64,000 bases of DNA from an uncultured Prevotellaceae bacterium (GCA_900318885.1 ONMN01000003.1:62001-126000); one strand, 5' to 3'. Positions 48,735 through 57,926 are shown, counted from the stretch's first letter. A program made the numbers and translations. The notes: a model not told the origin generated them from the letters alone.

Positions 48735-51440
48735 ATGGACGACGAAATAAAGGACGAAATGACAGGGCAAAGTGTCGAGGAATTAGGCTCCTCAGACGCC
48801 TCAGAGTCGCATTCAGACTACAAACCGGTAAACCGTTTTGACGCTGCTGCCGTGCACCACTTGAGCGGCATGTACCAGAACTGGTTCCTGGACTATGCCT
48901 CTTACGTTATTCTGGAGCGTGCCGTTCCACATATTGAGGACGGACTGAAACCCGTGCAGCGCCGTATCCTGCACTCGATGAAACGCATGGACGACGGACG
49001 CTATAACAAAGTGGCGAACATCGTAGGTCACACCATGCAGTTTCATCCCCACGGCGATGCTTCCATCGGTGACGCCTTGGTGCAGATGGGACAGAAGGAC
49101 CTGCTCATCGACACACAGGGTAACTGGGGTAACATCCTGACGGGCAATAGAGCAGCAGCTCCCCGATATATCGAGGCCCGTTTGTCGAAGTTTGCGTTGG
49201 ACACCGTCTTCAACCCCAAAACCACTGAGTGGCAGATGTCGTACGACGGACGCAACAAGGAACCTATCACACTGCCCGTGAAATATCCGTTGCTGTTGGC
49301 GCAGGGTGCCGAGGGCATTGCCGTAGGTCTGAGTTCAAAGATTCTACCCCATAACTTCGTAGAAATATGCGACGCTGCCATTGCGTACTTACATGACGAG
49401 GAGTTCCACTTGTATCCGGACTTCCCAACGGGCGGCTCAATTGATGTCTCGAAATACAACGACGGACAGCGCGGTGGCGTCATCAAGGTACGAGCCAAGA
49501 TTGAGAAACTCGACCCGAAGACGCTGGTCATTCGCGAGATTCCCTACTCGAAGACAACCGAAACACTCATCGACTCCATTCTGAAGGCCATCGACAAGGG
49601 CAAAATCAAGGCTCGCCACGTGGAGGACCTGACTGCTGCAAAAGTCGAAATACAAGTCCAGTTGGCTCCAGGTGTATCGAGCGACAAGACATTGGACGCC
49701 CTCTACGCCTTCTCTGACTGCGAAATCAATATCTCGCCCAACTGTTGCGTCATTGAGGATAACAAACCGCAGTTCCTAACCATCTCCGATGTGCTGCGCC
49801 ACTCGACAGACCGCACCAAGGACCTAATTCGTCAGGAATTGGAGATTCGCAAGGGCGAACTGCTGGAACAACTGCACTTCTACTCGTTGGAGAAAATCTT
49901 CATCGAGGAACGCATCTATAAGGACAAGAAATTTGAGCAGGCGCCCACCATCGATGCCGTCTGTGAACACATCGACGAGCGCTTGACGCCATACTATCCG
50001 CAGATGGTTCGCGAGGTTACGAAGGACGACATTCTGAAACTGCTGGAAATCAAGATGCAGCGCATCCTGAAGTTCAACAAGGACAAGGCTGACGAACTGA
50101 TGGCCCGTATCAAGGCTGAGATAGAGGAGATAGACCGTGACTTGGCAAACCTCGTGGAGGTGACGGCCCAGTGGTTCCAGTTCCTGAAGGACAAATACGG
50201 CAAGGACCATCCGCGACTGACAGAAATCCGCAACTTCGACACCATCGAGGCTACGAAGGTCGTCGAGGCCAACCAAAAGCTGTACATCAATCGTCAGGAC
50301 GGCTTCATCGGCACAGGCTTGAAGAAAGATGAGTTTGTTTGCAACTGCTCTGACATTGACGACATCATCATTTTCTACAAGGACGGTAAGTTCAAGGTTG
50401 TCAAAGTTGCTGACAAGCTGTTCGTCGGCAAGAACGTCATGTGGATCAGTGTCTTCAAGAAGAACGACCAACGCACCATCTACAATGCCGTTTATCGTGA
50501 TGGACGTAAGGGTTTCTACTATATCAAGCGCTTTAACGTCTCAAGCGTCACTCGCGATCGCGAGTACGACATCACAGCAGGCACAGACGGATCGCGTGTC
50601 GTTTATTTTACCGCTAATCCCAATGGCGAGGCAGAGATTATCAAGGTCACCCTCGACCCAGCACCCAAACTGAAGCGCATTTTCTTTGACAAGGACTTCT
50701 CGGAAGTACTCATCAAGGGACGTGCTGCGAAGGGTAACCTGCTGACGAAATACCAGATACACCGCATCGGTCTGAAGAGTCACGGACACTCTACCCTAGG
50801 TGGTCGCAAGGTGTGGTACGATCCAGACGTCAACCGTTTGAACTACGACGAACACGGACGACTGCTGGGTGAGTTCTTCGACGGCGACAGCATCCTGGTC
50901 ATTTTGAAGAACGGCGACTACTACCTGTCTGGCTTCGACCCCAACGTACACTTTGAGGACAACATCCAGCTGATAGAGAAATACGAGCCAGAGAAGATCT
51001 GGAGTTGCGTACTCTATGATGCTGACAATCAGGGCTATCCGTATATCAAGCGTTTCCTCATGGAGGCTTCGAAGCGCAAACAAAATTATATTGGCGAGAA
51101 CGAGAATTCCCAACAGATACTGTTAACGGATACGTTCTATCCGCGTCTGCAAGTGACATACGGCGGCAACGACGCTTTCCGAGGATCAGAGGAAATCGAC
51201 GTCGAGCAGTTTATCACTATCAAGGGCTTCAAAGCAAAAGGTAAACGACTGACTACCTGGCAGATAGCCTCCGTCGAAGAGCTGGAGCCAACCCGTTTCC
51301 CTGAACCTCCAAGTGCCGAGGAGTTCGCCTCCTCGGAAGAGGAAGAAGACCTCGACCCCGATGCCGGCAAAAGCCAGCAACAGGTTCTCGACGAACTGAC
51401 AGGACAACTTAGCTTATTCCCCGATGATGAAGACGCGTAA
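48735..51440 (+). CDS. parC: DNA topoisomerase IV / gyrase-type subunit A
   Basis: 901 residues. The breakage-reunion domain has MYQNWFLDYASYVILERAVPHIEDGLKPVQRRIL, HPHGDASIGDALVQM and AAAPRYIEARL with catalytic Tyr145. The C-terminal half has beta-propeller-like repeats, weaker than in GyrA, and an acidic tail (SSEEEEDLDPDAG). It cuts and rejoins DNA with an ATPase subunit (ParE) encoded elsewhere. Named ParC rather than GyrA because the GyrA box and full propeller are not seen. Confidence 0.88.
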   Translation: MDDEIKDEMTGQSVEELGSSDASESHSDYKPVNRFDAAAVHHLSGMYQNWFLDYASYVILERAVPHIEDGLKPVQRRILHSMKRMDDGRYNKVANIVGHTMQFHPHGDASIGDALVQMGQKDLLIDTQGNWGNILTGNRAAAPRYIEARLSKFALDTVFNPKTTEWQMSYDGRNKEPITLPVKYPLLLAQGAEGIAVGLSSKILPHNFVEICDAAIAYLHDEEFHLYPDFPTGGSIDVSKYNDGQRGGVIKVRAKIEKLDPKTLVIREIPYSKTTETLIDSILKAIDKGKIKARHVEDLTAAKVEIQVQLAPGVSSDKTLDALYAFSDCEINISPNCCVIEDNKPQFLTISDVLRHSTDRTKDLIRQELEIRKGELLEQLHFYSLEKIFIEERIYKDKKFEQAPTIDAVCEHIDERLTPYYPQMVREVTKDDILKLLEIKMQRILKFNKDKADELMARIKAEIEEIDRDLANLVEVTAQWFQFLKDKYGKDHPRLTEIRNFDTIEATKVVEANQKLYINRQDGFIGTGLKKDEFVCNCSDIDDIIIFYKDGKFKVVKVADKLFVGKNVMWISVFKKNDQRTIYNAVYRDGRKGFYYIKRFNVSSVTRDREYDITAGTDGSRVVYFTANPNGEAEIIKVTLDPAPKLKRIFFDKDFSEVLIKGRAAKGNLLTKYQIHRIGLKSHGHSTLGGRKVWYDPDVNRLNYDEHGRLLGEFFDGDSILVILKNGDYYLSGFDPNVHFEDNIQLIEKYEPEKIWSCVLYDADNQGYPYIKRFLMEASKRKQNYIGENENSQQILLTDTFYPRLQVTYGGNDAFRGSEEIDVEQFITIKGFKAKGKRLTTWQIASVEELEPTRFPEPPSAEEFASSEEEEDLDPDAGKSQQQVLDELTGQLSLFPDDEDA

Positions 51441-52236
51441 ACTCCTGCTCATAGCATTGCTCCTACCATGGGTTACGCTTTGGGCGCAACCTGCCGACTC
51501 CACAAAAGTCATCACCCGTAGTACCATGGTGGGCGTAGGAATCACGAACATTCTCGACACCTACCTGTCGCAGGAACATTTCAAGGGGTTTGGTGTGTCG
51601 TTTCTCACCACCATCGAGCGCAAACGCCCAGAGAGACGTTGGTCGACACTGATAGAACACGAGGCAAACTTGTCGTCCGTTAAGGACCGTCCCAAGTCGA
51701 AACAGGAATTGGAGGCTGCCTACAACTTCTATTGGGGCAAGCTCTACAACTGGCAACTATTGGACCATCGGCTGACACTACAGGCTGGCGGACTCGTGAA
51801 TGCCTCAGCAGGAGTCATCTACAACACGTCAAACGGCAACAATCCCGCTCAAGCCCGCCTTCACCTCAACGTGATGCCAACGGGTGTGGCTGCCTACCGA
51901 TTCCAACTGTTCAACCGCCCGATGACGGCTCGCTACGAACTGGCACTGCCTCTTTGCGGTATCATGTTCTCACCCAACTACGGACAGTCGTACTATGAGA
52001 TTTTCTCGTTAGGCAACTACGACCACAACATCGTTCCTACGACGTTCATCTCGGCTCCTGAGTGGCGACACATGCTGACCATCGACGCATCCATCAGCTC
52101 GAAGTTCACCCTGCGCATAGGTTATCTTGGCAACATGCAACAAGCCAAGGTCAACAATCTCAAACAGCATGTCTACACCCACCGATTCCTCATTGGCATC
52201 ACCAAGCGTTTCTCCATCATTTCCCATGCCCTATGA
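51424..52236 (+). CDS. DUF3316-like outer-membrane barrel protein
   Basis: 270 residues; signal peptide LLLIALLLPWVTLWAQ. The mature protein alternates hydrophobic and polar residues (TLQAGGLVNASAGVIYN, PMTARYELALPLCGIMF), as in a small outer-membrane barrel; it resembles the Bacteroidales family DUF3316. It overlaps parC by 17 bases and the next gene by ATGA, so it is translated in the same operon. Function unknown. Confidence 0.7.
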   Translation: MMKTRKLLLIALLLPWVTLWAQPADSTKVITRSTMVGVGITNILDTYLSQEHFKGFGVSFLTTIERKRPERRWSTLIEHEANLSSVKDRPKSKQELEAAYNFYWGKLYNWQLLDHRLTLQAGGLVNASAGVIYNTSNGNNPAQARLHLNVMPTGVAAYRFQLFNRPMTARYELALPLCGIMFSPNYGQSYYEIFSLGNYDHNIVPTTFISAPEWRHMLTIDASISSKFTLRIGYLGNMQQAKVNNLKQHVYTHRFLIGITKRFSIISHAL

Positions 52237-53240
52237 AAAAATATCTAGTATATCTAGTTACTCTACTCCCCCTATTCGTTTCCTGCGTCGACACTGACGA
52301 GCGAAGCGATACGCCCACTGGCAACTTCGAAGCTCTGTGGCAGATTATCGACGAGCACTACTGTTTCTTTGACTATAAGCAGCACGAATACGGACTTGAC
52401 TGGAATGCCGTATATAATAAATATAAGGTACGCGTGAGCGATCACATGACGTCAGACCAACTCTTCGAGGTACTTACCGACATGCTGGCCGAATTACGTG
52501 ACGGACACGTCAACCTCGGCAGTTCTGCGGACTACGGACGCTATTGGGCGTGGCACGAGGCCTATCCCCAGAACTTCAGCGATACGCTTGAACGCCGCTA
52601 CCTGGGAACAGACTACAAGATTGCCGCAGGAATGAAATATCGCGTACTCGACGACAATATCGGCTACATCCGTTACGATTCGTTCTTGCAAGGCATTGGC
52701 GAAGGTAATCTCGACGACTGCCTGACATATCTGGCACTCTGTCGCGGACTTATCATCGACATCCGCAACAACGGCGGAGGCGACCTGACAACGGCAGAAA
52801 AACTGGCAGGACGTTTCGTACAGGAGAAGACACTCGTGAGCTACATGCAACACAAGACGGGCAAAGGCCACAACGACTTCTCGTCGCTGGAAGCACGCTA
52901 TCTGGAGCCGTCGAGCAATATCCGGTGGCACAAGCCCGTCTGCGTACTCACCAACCGCTCCGTCTTCAGCGCTGCCAACGACTTTGCCGTGATGATGCAC
53001 ACATTGCCTAACGTAAAACTGGTGGGCGACCATACTGGCGGAGGTAGCGGAATGCCCATGAGTAATAGCCTGCCCAACGGGTGGAGTGTGCGCTATTCGG
53101 CCTGCCCCATGTATGACTCAAAGAAGCAACAGACAGAATTCGGTATCGATCCTGACGTCAAGGTAGCACTTACAGACGAAGCCACAGCACAGGGAATTGA
53201 CCTCATTATTGAAGCTGCACGAAAAGTTTTAAGCGAATAA
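52233..53240 (+). CDS. S41-family peptidase lipoprotein (tail-specific-protease-like)
   Basis: 335 residues with lipobox LLPLFVSC. An N-terminal helical region (GNFEALWQIIDEHYCFFDYK) is followed by the S41 core: IGYIRYDSF, LIIDIRNNGGGDLTTAEKLAGRF, the nucleophile segment NRSVFSAANDFA, and LVGDHTGGGSGMP. Such proteins cleave C-terminal tails of exported proteins. The start overlaps the previous gene by ATGA; the longer ORF start at 52062 lies within it and lacks a signal. Confidence 0.88.
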   Translation: MKKYLVYLVTLLPLFVSCVDTDERSDTPTGNFEALWQIIDEHYCFFDYKQHEYGLDWNAVYNKYKVRVSDHMTSDQLFEVLTDMLAELRDGHVNLGSSADYGRYWAWHEAYPQNFSDTLERRYLGTDYKIAAGMKYRVLDDNIGYIRYDSFLQGIGEGNLDDCLTYLALCRGLIIDIRNNGGGDLTTAEKLAGRFVQEKTLVSYMQHKTGKGHNDFSSLEARYLEPSSNIRWHKPVCVLTNRSVFSAANDFAVMMHTLPNVKLVGDHTGGGSGMPMSNSLPNGWSVRYSACPMYDSKKQQTEFGIDPDVKVALTDEATAQGIDLIIEAARKVLSE

Positions 53241-53313
53241 TTTGACCTATAGTCGAATTTTCTCACGACTCAACACAAAAATGTACTTTTTTGTGTTTTC
53301 GCTGCTCAAAAAT

Positions 53314-53344
53314 TTTGGTGATTCAGATTTTTTTTATACCTTTG
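53314..53344 (+). promoter_or_regulatory. promoter of the tRNA operon, TTTG-N19-TACCTTTG
   Basis: TTTG at 53314-53317 and TACCTTTG at 53337-53344 with 19-base spacing, 53 bases before tRNA-Leu. Confidence 0.88.
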
Positions 53345-53397
53345 CACCCGCAAATCGACTTCAGCCCCCTAAAAAGGGAATTGACTTCGTCGATTCC

Positions 53398-53479
53398 GCG
53401 CCTGTGGCGGAATTGGTAGACGCGCTAGACTTAGGATCTAGTATCTCACGATGTGCAGGTTCGAGTCCTGTCAGGCGCA
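53398..53479 (+). tRNA. tRNA-Leu (TAG)
   Basis: Acceptor arms GCGCCTG (53398-53404) and CAGGCGC (53472-53478), anticodon loop CTTAGGA, a long variable arm, and TTCGAGTCC in the T loop. CCA is not encoded. Confidence 0.97.
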
Positions 53480-53489
53480 CAACAGAAAG

Positions 53490-53563
53490 GTCGGCATAGC
53501 TCAGCTGGTTAGAGTATCACCTTGACATGGTGGGGGTCCTTGGTTCGAGTCCAAGTGTCGACA
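53490..53563 (+). tRNA. tRNA-Val (GAC)
   Basis: Acceptor arms GTCGGCA and TGTCGAC (one G-T pair), anticodon loop TTGACAT, T loop TTCGAGTCC. It follows tRNA-Leu by 10 bases and shares its promoter. Confidence 0.96.
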
Positions 53564-53578
53564 CACAAAGCAAAAAAG

Positions 53579-53606
53579 AGAGTGACTCACTTAAGTGGGT
53601 CACTCT
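53579..53606. terminator. terminator of the tRNA operon and the convergent gene
   Basis: AGAGTGACTCAC (53579-53590) pairs with GTGGGTCACTCT (53595-53606), loop TTAA, T-rich afterwards; the minus-strand gene stop is at 53611. Confidence 0.88.
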
Positions 53607-53610
53607 TTCT

Positions 53611-54180
53611 TTATTTCTTATTCTGCTTTTCCAGTTCCTTAGCGCGCTTCCGGGCTTCCTTCTCACGCTTCTTGGCCTCCTTTTCAGCACGCTTGGCGGC
53701 CTTACGGGCTTCCTTCTCGCGCTTACGCTGTTCCTTCTTCAACTGTTTTTCCAGTTTACGGGCTTCCTTTTCAGCGAGTTTGGCAGCCTTGCGCTCTTCC
53801 TTGAGTTGCACCTTTTCCTTGGCAGCTTCCTCCAAAGCGTCACGCAACATCTCCTTATCGAACGTAAACACATGACCGAAAATACCCAGCGAGAGTGTCT
53901 TCGACTCGTCACCCAGCTCGACGTGTGTCGTATTGAACAGGAAGTAGTTGTCCACTTCCAACTTCGAGTTCAGCGCCACTTCGATGGTTTTGTTGACGAT
54001 ACCCTTACCCAGGTCCGTCAGTATGTTGTCACCCAAGCCATGCTCGATAGCCTCATCGTCCACATAAGCCCTCACAGCCTCCATCATAGCCTCCTTGTGG
54101 GCTTTCTTATCGGGCACGGTTCGTCCCATCGTAATGGCCAGAGCAACCAATGCCACACCAATCAGAATTTTCTTAAACAT
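53611..54180 (-). CDS. DUF4359-like membrane-anchored protein with a charged coiled-coil tail
   Basis: 189 residues from ATG 54180: an N-terminal signal anchor (MFKKILIGVALVALAITMG), a globular part (about 25-110; YFLFNTTHVELGDESKTLSLGIFGHVFTF) resembling DUF4359, then about 75 residues almost purely of K, E, R and A (KEARKLEKQLKKEQRKREK) that would form a long single helix or coiled coil. The function is unknown. The start is supported by the promoter at 54256-54226. The repetitive codons of the tail create long ORFs on the other strand. Confidence 0.7.
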   Translation of the reverse strand: MFKKILIGVALVALAITMGRTVPDKKAHKEAMMEAVRAYVDDEAIEHGLGDNILTDLGKGIVNKTIEVALNSKLEVDNYFLFNTTHVELGDESKTLSLGIFGHVFTFDKEMLRDALEEAAKEKVQLKEERKAAKLAEKEARKLEKQLKKEQRKREKEARKAAKRAEKEAKKREKEARKRAKELEKQNKK

Positions 54181-54225
54181 CTCTATTAATCTTTGGTTTA
54201 TGAAACGTATTTTTATTTTCGGGTG

Positions 54226-54256
54226 CAAAATTACAATAATAATATGAAACTGCAAA
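54226..54256 (-). promoter_or_regulatory. promoter of the DUF4359-like gene, TTTG-N19-TAATTTTG
   Basis: On the minus strand TTTG at 54256-54253 and TAATTTTG at 54233-54226, spacing 19. Confidence 0.85.
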
Positions 54257-54346
54257 AGAAAAATGCTTTTTTTGTCACTAATTGCCACATCGACTTTGCA
54301 AAGATAGGAGAATCATCTTAAATAATATTTAAAATACGGCAAGTCA

Positions 54347-54377
54347 TTTGCAGATTACAAAATAATTTGTAACTTTG
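54347..54377 (+). promoter_or_regulatory. promoter of the mdh gene, TTTG-N19-TAACTTTG
   Basis: TTTG at 54347-54350 and TAACTTTG at 54370-54377, spacing 19, 35 bases before ATG 54413. Confidence 0.88.
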
Positions 54378-54412
54378 CAAAACGAAACTAATATTATACA
54401 AAGAAAAAGATT

Positions 54413-55405
54413 ATGGCATTTTTAACTAACGACAAACTGACCATCGTCGGCGCAGCCGGTATGATTGGTTCAAACATGGCTCAGACCGCCCTGATGATGG
54501 GTCTGACAAGCGAAATCTGTCTGTACGACGTGTTCTCTCCCGAGGGTGTAGCTGAGGAGATGCGCCAGAGTGGTTTTGACGATGTGAATATCGTGGCTAC
54601 CACCGACGCTGAGGAGGCTTTCCGCAACGCAAAGTACATCATTTCTTCTGGTGGTGCTCCCCGTAAGGCTGGTATGACCCGTGAGGATCTGCTCGCCGGC
54701 AACTGTAAGATTGCTGAGGAGCTGGGCCAGAACATCAAGAAATTCTGCCCTGACGTAAAGCACGTAGTGATTATCTTCAACCCCGCTGACCTCACTGGTC
54801 TGGTAACGCTGCTGTACTCTGGTTTGAAGCCAGGTCAGGTGACGACCCTCGCAGGTCTCGACACTACCCGTCTGCAGAGCGCACTGGCTAAGAAGTTCGG
54901 TGTGATGCAGAACCAAATCACTGGTTGCGCTACCTATGGTGGCCACGGTGAGCAGATGGCTGTATTCGGAAGCCACGTAGAGATTGCCGGTCGCAAACTG
55001 ACTGACATCATTGGTACTGCTGAGTTCCCCGCTGAGGAGTGGGAGCAGATGAAGGTCGACGTCACCAAGGGTGGTGCCAAGATCATCGAGCTTCGCGGAC
55101 GCAGCTCATTCCAGAGCCCCTCGTATCTCTCTGTCGAGATGATTCGTGCCGCTATGGGTGGTGAGCCTTTCCGCTTCCCCGTTGGAACCTACGTAAAGAC
55201 CGACAAGTACGACCACATCATGATGGCTATGAAGACCACCATGACTGCCGAGGGTGCTAAGTTCGAGGTTCCTCAGGGTACTGCCGAGGAGAACGCTAAG
55301 CTCGACCAGAGCTACGAGCACCTGTGCAAGATGCGCGACGAGCTGGTTACGCTGAACATCGTTCCTCCCATCGCTGAGTGGAGCAAGATCAATCCGAACC
55401 TGTAA
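54413..55405 (+). CDS. mdh: malate dehydrogenase (lactate/malate dehydrogenase family)
   Basis: 330 residues. NAD-binding GAAGMIGSNMAQTALMMG, IISSGGAPRKAGMTREDLL in the active-site loop, FNPADLTG, and catalytic GGHGEQMAVFGSHV. It interconverts malate and oxaloacetate, in Prevotella usually toward malate for succinate formation. It has its own promoter, with a terminator after the gene. Confidence 0.92.
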   Translation: MAFLTNDKLTIVGAAGMIGSNMAQTALMMGLTSEICLYDVFSPEGVAEEMRQSGFDDVNIVATTDAEEAFRNAKYIISSGGAPRKAGMTREDLLAGNCKIAEELGQNIKKFCPDVKHVVIIFNPADLTGLVTLLYSGLKPGQVTTLAGLDTTRLQSALAKKFGVMQNQITGCATYGGHGEQMAVFGSHVEIAGRKLTDIIGTAEFPAEEWEQMKVDVTKGGAKIIELRGRSSFQSPSYLSVEMIRAAMGGEPFRFPVGTYVKTDKYDHIMMAMKTTMTAEGAKFEVPQGTAEENAKLDQSYEHLCKMRDELVTLNIVPPIAEWSKINPNL

Positions 55406-55451
55406 TCATACAGGCCACAGATTTAACGGATTAAGACTAACAATCATGCAT

Positions 55452-55481
55452 ATTGAGCCCACCCCAAAAAGTGGGCTCAAT
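55452..55481 (+). terminator. terminator after mdh, directly before the protease gene
   Basis: ATTGAGCCCAC (55452-55462) pairs perfectly with GTGGGCTCAAT (55471-55481), loop of eight bases; TTTAAT follows and the next ATG is at 55487. Confidence 0.88.
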
Positions 55482-55486
55482 TTAAT

Positions 55487-56404
55487 ATGAAGAGACGACT
55501 GACGATATTGATGCTGATGGCGGTAGCCTGCTGTTGCGTAGCGTTTGGACAGATAAAACGCTACGACACCGACTTCACGCTGTCGCAGAAGAAGTTCACG
55601 GTGACGGTGCCCATCGAAATTGAGCGCGACCAGCTATTCGTTCGCGTAGATATTGGCGGGCGGGAATATCGCTTCAAGCTCGACACTGGAGCGAGCCAGG
55701 GCGTCATCTACGACGACGTCAGCATAGAAGGCCTGAGGACGCTGGGATTCATCAAGTCGGAGGACGCCACAGGACAGAGCCAGCAGGTGAAAACAGTGGA
55801 GTTGCCACCGTTCACGCTGGGCGGGCTGACCATCACGGGCTTTAAGGTACAGCAGATGAAGCGACCTATTGTGCGCAAAGGCGAGGACGGCATCATTGGC
55901 TTCGCCCTATTCCACAAAGGCATTGCCGCAAGAATTGACACCCGCGAGCAGACCATGACACTCACCGACCGCAAGTCGCTCTACAAGAAGGCCGAGGGCG
56001 AAGTGCTGAAATACAAGCTGAAATGGCACGTGCCCTACGTCACAGTGAGCCCCTTCGAAGGTTCGGAAGAACGCGTGCTGTTCGACACAGGTAGTCCGAT
56101 GCTCTATGCCATCAATGCTGAGAGCCTCGGACGGATGGCGGCGACAAACCCGCTGGTTGCGGAGCAGATTGAGGGTACGAAATACGGCAGTCACGTCGTC
56201 GGACATTTCGGTGTCGAGCGCGAAGACACAATAACGCTGCTGAACCTTGACCGACTGAAATGGGGCAATTTCGAACTCCGCGACGTGCATTGCATCACCG
56301 TACAAGGCGATTCCCACATAGGCGCCCCGTTGCTGATGCATGGCGTAATGATTATCAACCCCTTCCGCAAACGCCTCGTCTTCCAACCCTACGACGCACA
56401 GTAA
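55487..56404 (+). CDS. retropepsin-like aspartic protease with two DTG motifs
   Basis: 305 residues with a signal peptide (MLMAVACCCVAFG). Two homologous halves each carry the aspartic protease motif: FKLDTGASQG (Asp66) and VLFDTGSPML (Asp200), so a pepsin-like pseudo-dimer can form in one chain. Probably periplasmic; the target is unknown. No promoter is seen between the mdh terminator and the ATG, so expression may depend on readthrough or on a promoter inside mdh. Confidence 0.8.
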   Translation: MKRRLTILMLMAVACCCVAFGQIKRYDTDFTLSQKKFTVTVPIEIERDQLFVRVDIGGREYRFKLDTGASQGVIYDDVSIEGLRTLGFIKSEDATGQSQQVKTVELPPFTLGGLTITGFKVQQMKRPIVRKGEDGIIGFALFHKGIAARIDTREQTMTLTDRKSLYKKAEGEVLKYKLKWHVPYVTVSPFEGSEERVLFDTGSPMLYAINAESLGRMAATNPLVAEQIEGTKYGSHVVGHFGVEREDTITLLNLDRLKWGNFELRDVHCITVQGDSHIGAPLLMHGVMIINPFRKRLVFQPYDAQ

Positions 56405-56424
56405 CCCCGCAATCCTGCATCGAA

Positions 56425-56577
56425 ATGGAATTCTTTAAAACACTTGGAAAAGGAATCGTTCAGGGATTCAACCAGTTCATAACCAACGACCTGGAAAGTT
56501 ATATACCTCTATTTATCATAGCGGCAGTATTAATCATAGCGGTACTGCTAAGAAACTGGATTCACAAGCACAAATAA
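56425..56577 (+). CDS. small single-pass membrane protein (50 residues)
   Basis: Starts MEFFKTLGKGIVQGFN and has one membrane helix, IPLFIIAAVLIIAVLL, with a basic end RNWIHKHK. It lies 20 bases after the protease gene. The last two thirds are duplicated 1.35 kb downstream, where the differences are mostly synonymous, which supports it being coding. No known family. Confidence 0.6.
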   Translation: MEFFKTLGKGIVQGFNQFITNDLESYIPLFIIAAVLIIAVLLRNWIHKHK

Positions 56578-56584
56578 CCTGCCA
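56484..56584 (+). repeat. 101-bp direct repeat, copy 1 (end of the small membrane protein gene)
   Basis: About 94 percent identical (six substitutions by eye) to 57833-57933; the pair flanks the rhuM gene. Confidence 0.9.
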
Positions 56585-56608
56585 GCCACCTGTCCCTCTG
56601 GCATCCAC

Positions 56609-57634
56609 TTACTTTCCTTTTAATTGTTTGATATCCTTATCCAGTTCTTTGATACTTTCCAGATGAATCTGCTCTTTCTCGATTTCTTTGTATTTCGTGT
56701 ATTCCGATTCAGCTTTCTGCTTGGCTAACTCATGAGAAATATTCCCAGGTCCTTCCAACACATTACGTTCATTCAGCTTCAGGATTACATCCAATCGTTC
56801 CTTCCAATCCCGCATATACATCGGACGATGAGCCAACGCCTGCGCCTCTGCATAAGCCAGATATTGTTCAACAATCAGTTTCAATGCTTTCAGTTCATCT
56901 TCATTCAGATAATTCTTTCCGACAAGAATATCCTGCTTCCTCACTTTTTCTAATGTACTTGTGGAGGTCAGTCCCATCATCGGAAGCGAGGCATTAGCAC
57001 GATAATAAACCAGTTCTGCTGCAGTCTTCTCGCTCACTGCCCACAGCAACTTGTTCTGCACTTCTTTGAAAAACAAGATAGTCATTTCGTCCGATGGGTC
57101 ATAGTCGATGCTCGTCTTATAGATATCCTTGATTTGCTGATAGAACACTTTTTCCTCCAATCGTATCTCGCGAATCTTTTCTATCAGTTCGCGGAAATAG
57201 TTCATGGTATTGCCTTTCTTAAAGCGTTCTTCATTTAAGGCATAGCCTCGGATAATGTAGTCACGCAATCGCTGTGTGGCCCAAATACGAAACATTGTAC
57301 CTTGTCGTGACTTCACACGATAACCTACTGAGATGATTACATCAAGGTTATAGAAATTCGTTGGTTTGGTAGAAAAATCGGAAATTCCGATTTTTCTTAT
57401 GCTCTTCTCTTCGGTCAGCTCTCCTTCTTGGTATATATTAAGTATGTGTTCATTAATTGTAGAACGCGATTTTCCAAAGAGTAGACACATCTGGTCAATA
57501 GTCAACCAAACCGTTTCGTCTTGAAACAACACGTCTACTTTTATATTACCATCTTCCGACTGGTAAAGCACAATCTCGTCTTGTATAGGTACGAGATTAT
57601 CGTGTTTTATATTCTTTTCTTCTGCCATATTCAT
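56609..57634 (-). CDS. rhuM: RhuM-family (virulence RhuM) protein
   Basis: 341 residues (ATG 57628 is an alternative start). An N-terminal DNA-binding-like part has VWLTIDQMCLLFGKSRSTINEHI, then IVS-like YNLDVIISVGYRVKSRQGTMFRIWATQRLRDYIIRGY, the core of the RhuM family, and a helical C-terminal region with AELVYYRANA and EQYLAYAEAQALAHRPMYMRDW. RhuM genes are frequent in type I restriction-modification islands; the biochemical role is unknown. Here it is separated from the hsd operon by a terminator and has its own promoter, and it lies between two direct repeats. Confidence 0.88.
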   Translation of the reverse strand: MNMAEEKNIKHDNLVPIQDEIVLYQSEDGNIKVDVLFQDETVWLTIDQMCLLFGKSRSTINEHILNIYQEGELTEEKSIRKIGISDFSTKPTNFYNLDVIISVGYRVKSRQGTMFRIWATQRLRDYIIRGYALNEERFKKGNTMNYFRELIEKIREIRLEEKVFYQQIKDIYKTSIDYDPSDEMTILFFKEVQNKLLWAVSEKTAAELVYYRANASLPMMGLTSTSTLEKVRKQDILVGKNYLNEDELKALKLIVEQYLAYAEAQALAHRPMYMRDWKERLDVILKLNERNVLEGPGNISHELAKQKAESEYTKYKEIEKEQIHLESIKELDKDIKQLKGK

Positions 57635-57704
57635 ATTTCAAATTATATTTCACATCAGCCATCAGACCTCATACATCCGGCATCTTCCAGCCATATTCCG
57701 TTTG

Positions 57705-57736
57705 CAAAGGTACGATTAAGCGAGCAAAAAGCCAAA
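57705..57736 (-). promoter_or_regulatory. promoter of rhuM, TTTG-N20-TACCTTTG
   Basis: On the minus strand TTTG at 57736-57733 and TACCTTTG at 57712-57705, spacing 20. Confidence 0.82.
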
Positions 57737-57806
57737 TAAATTTGAGCTTTTTCGAGCGTAGTACCTTCGAGCGCAGCTCAAGGTTACTACTTTTCTTTGA
57801 AATAGT

Positions 57807-57926
57807 ATGCAAAATCCGAAAAAGTTACACTGCAACGACCTGGAAAGTTATATACCTCAATTTATCATAGCGGCAGTATTGATCATAGCTGTACTGCTAA
57901 GAAACTGGATTGGCAAGCATAAATAA
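57807..57926 (+). pseudogene. truncated second copy of the small membrane protein gene
   Basis: The segment from NDLESYIP to the C-terminus of the 56425-56577 protein is repeated. The native N-terminus is replaced by unrelated sequence, yet an in-frame ATG at 57807 gives a 39-residue ORF (MQNPKKLHCNDLESYIP...). Four of the six differences are silent or conservative at codon level; Leu to Gln and His to Gly are the replacements. It may be dead, or a newly started gene. Confidence 0.6.

Noticed and set aside
53242..53499. An 85-residue ORF
   Set aside because: It runs through the tRNA promoter and tRNA-Leu; not a protein gene.
57755..57790. Terminator at the imperfect inverted repeat GTAGTACCTT/AAGGTTACTAC
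   Set aside because: The stem is imperfect and no gene ends just before it in either direction; left as part of the rhuM upstream region.
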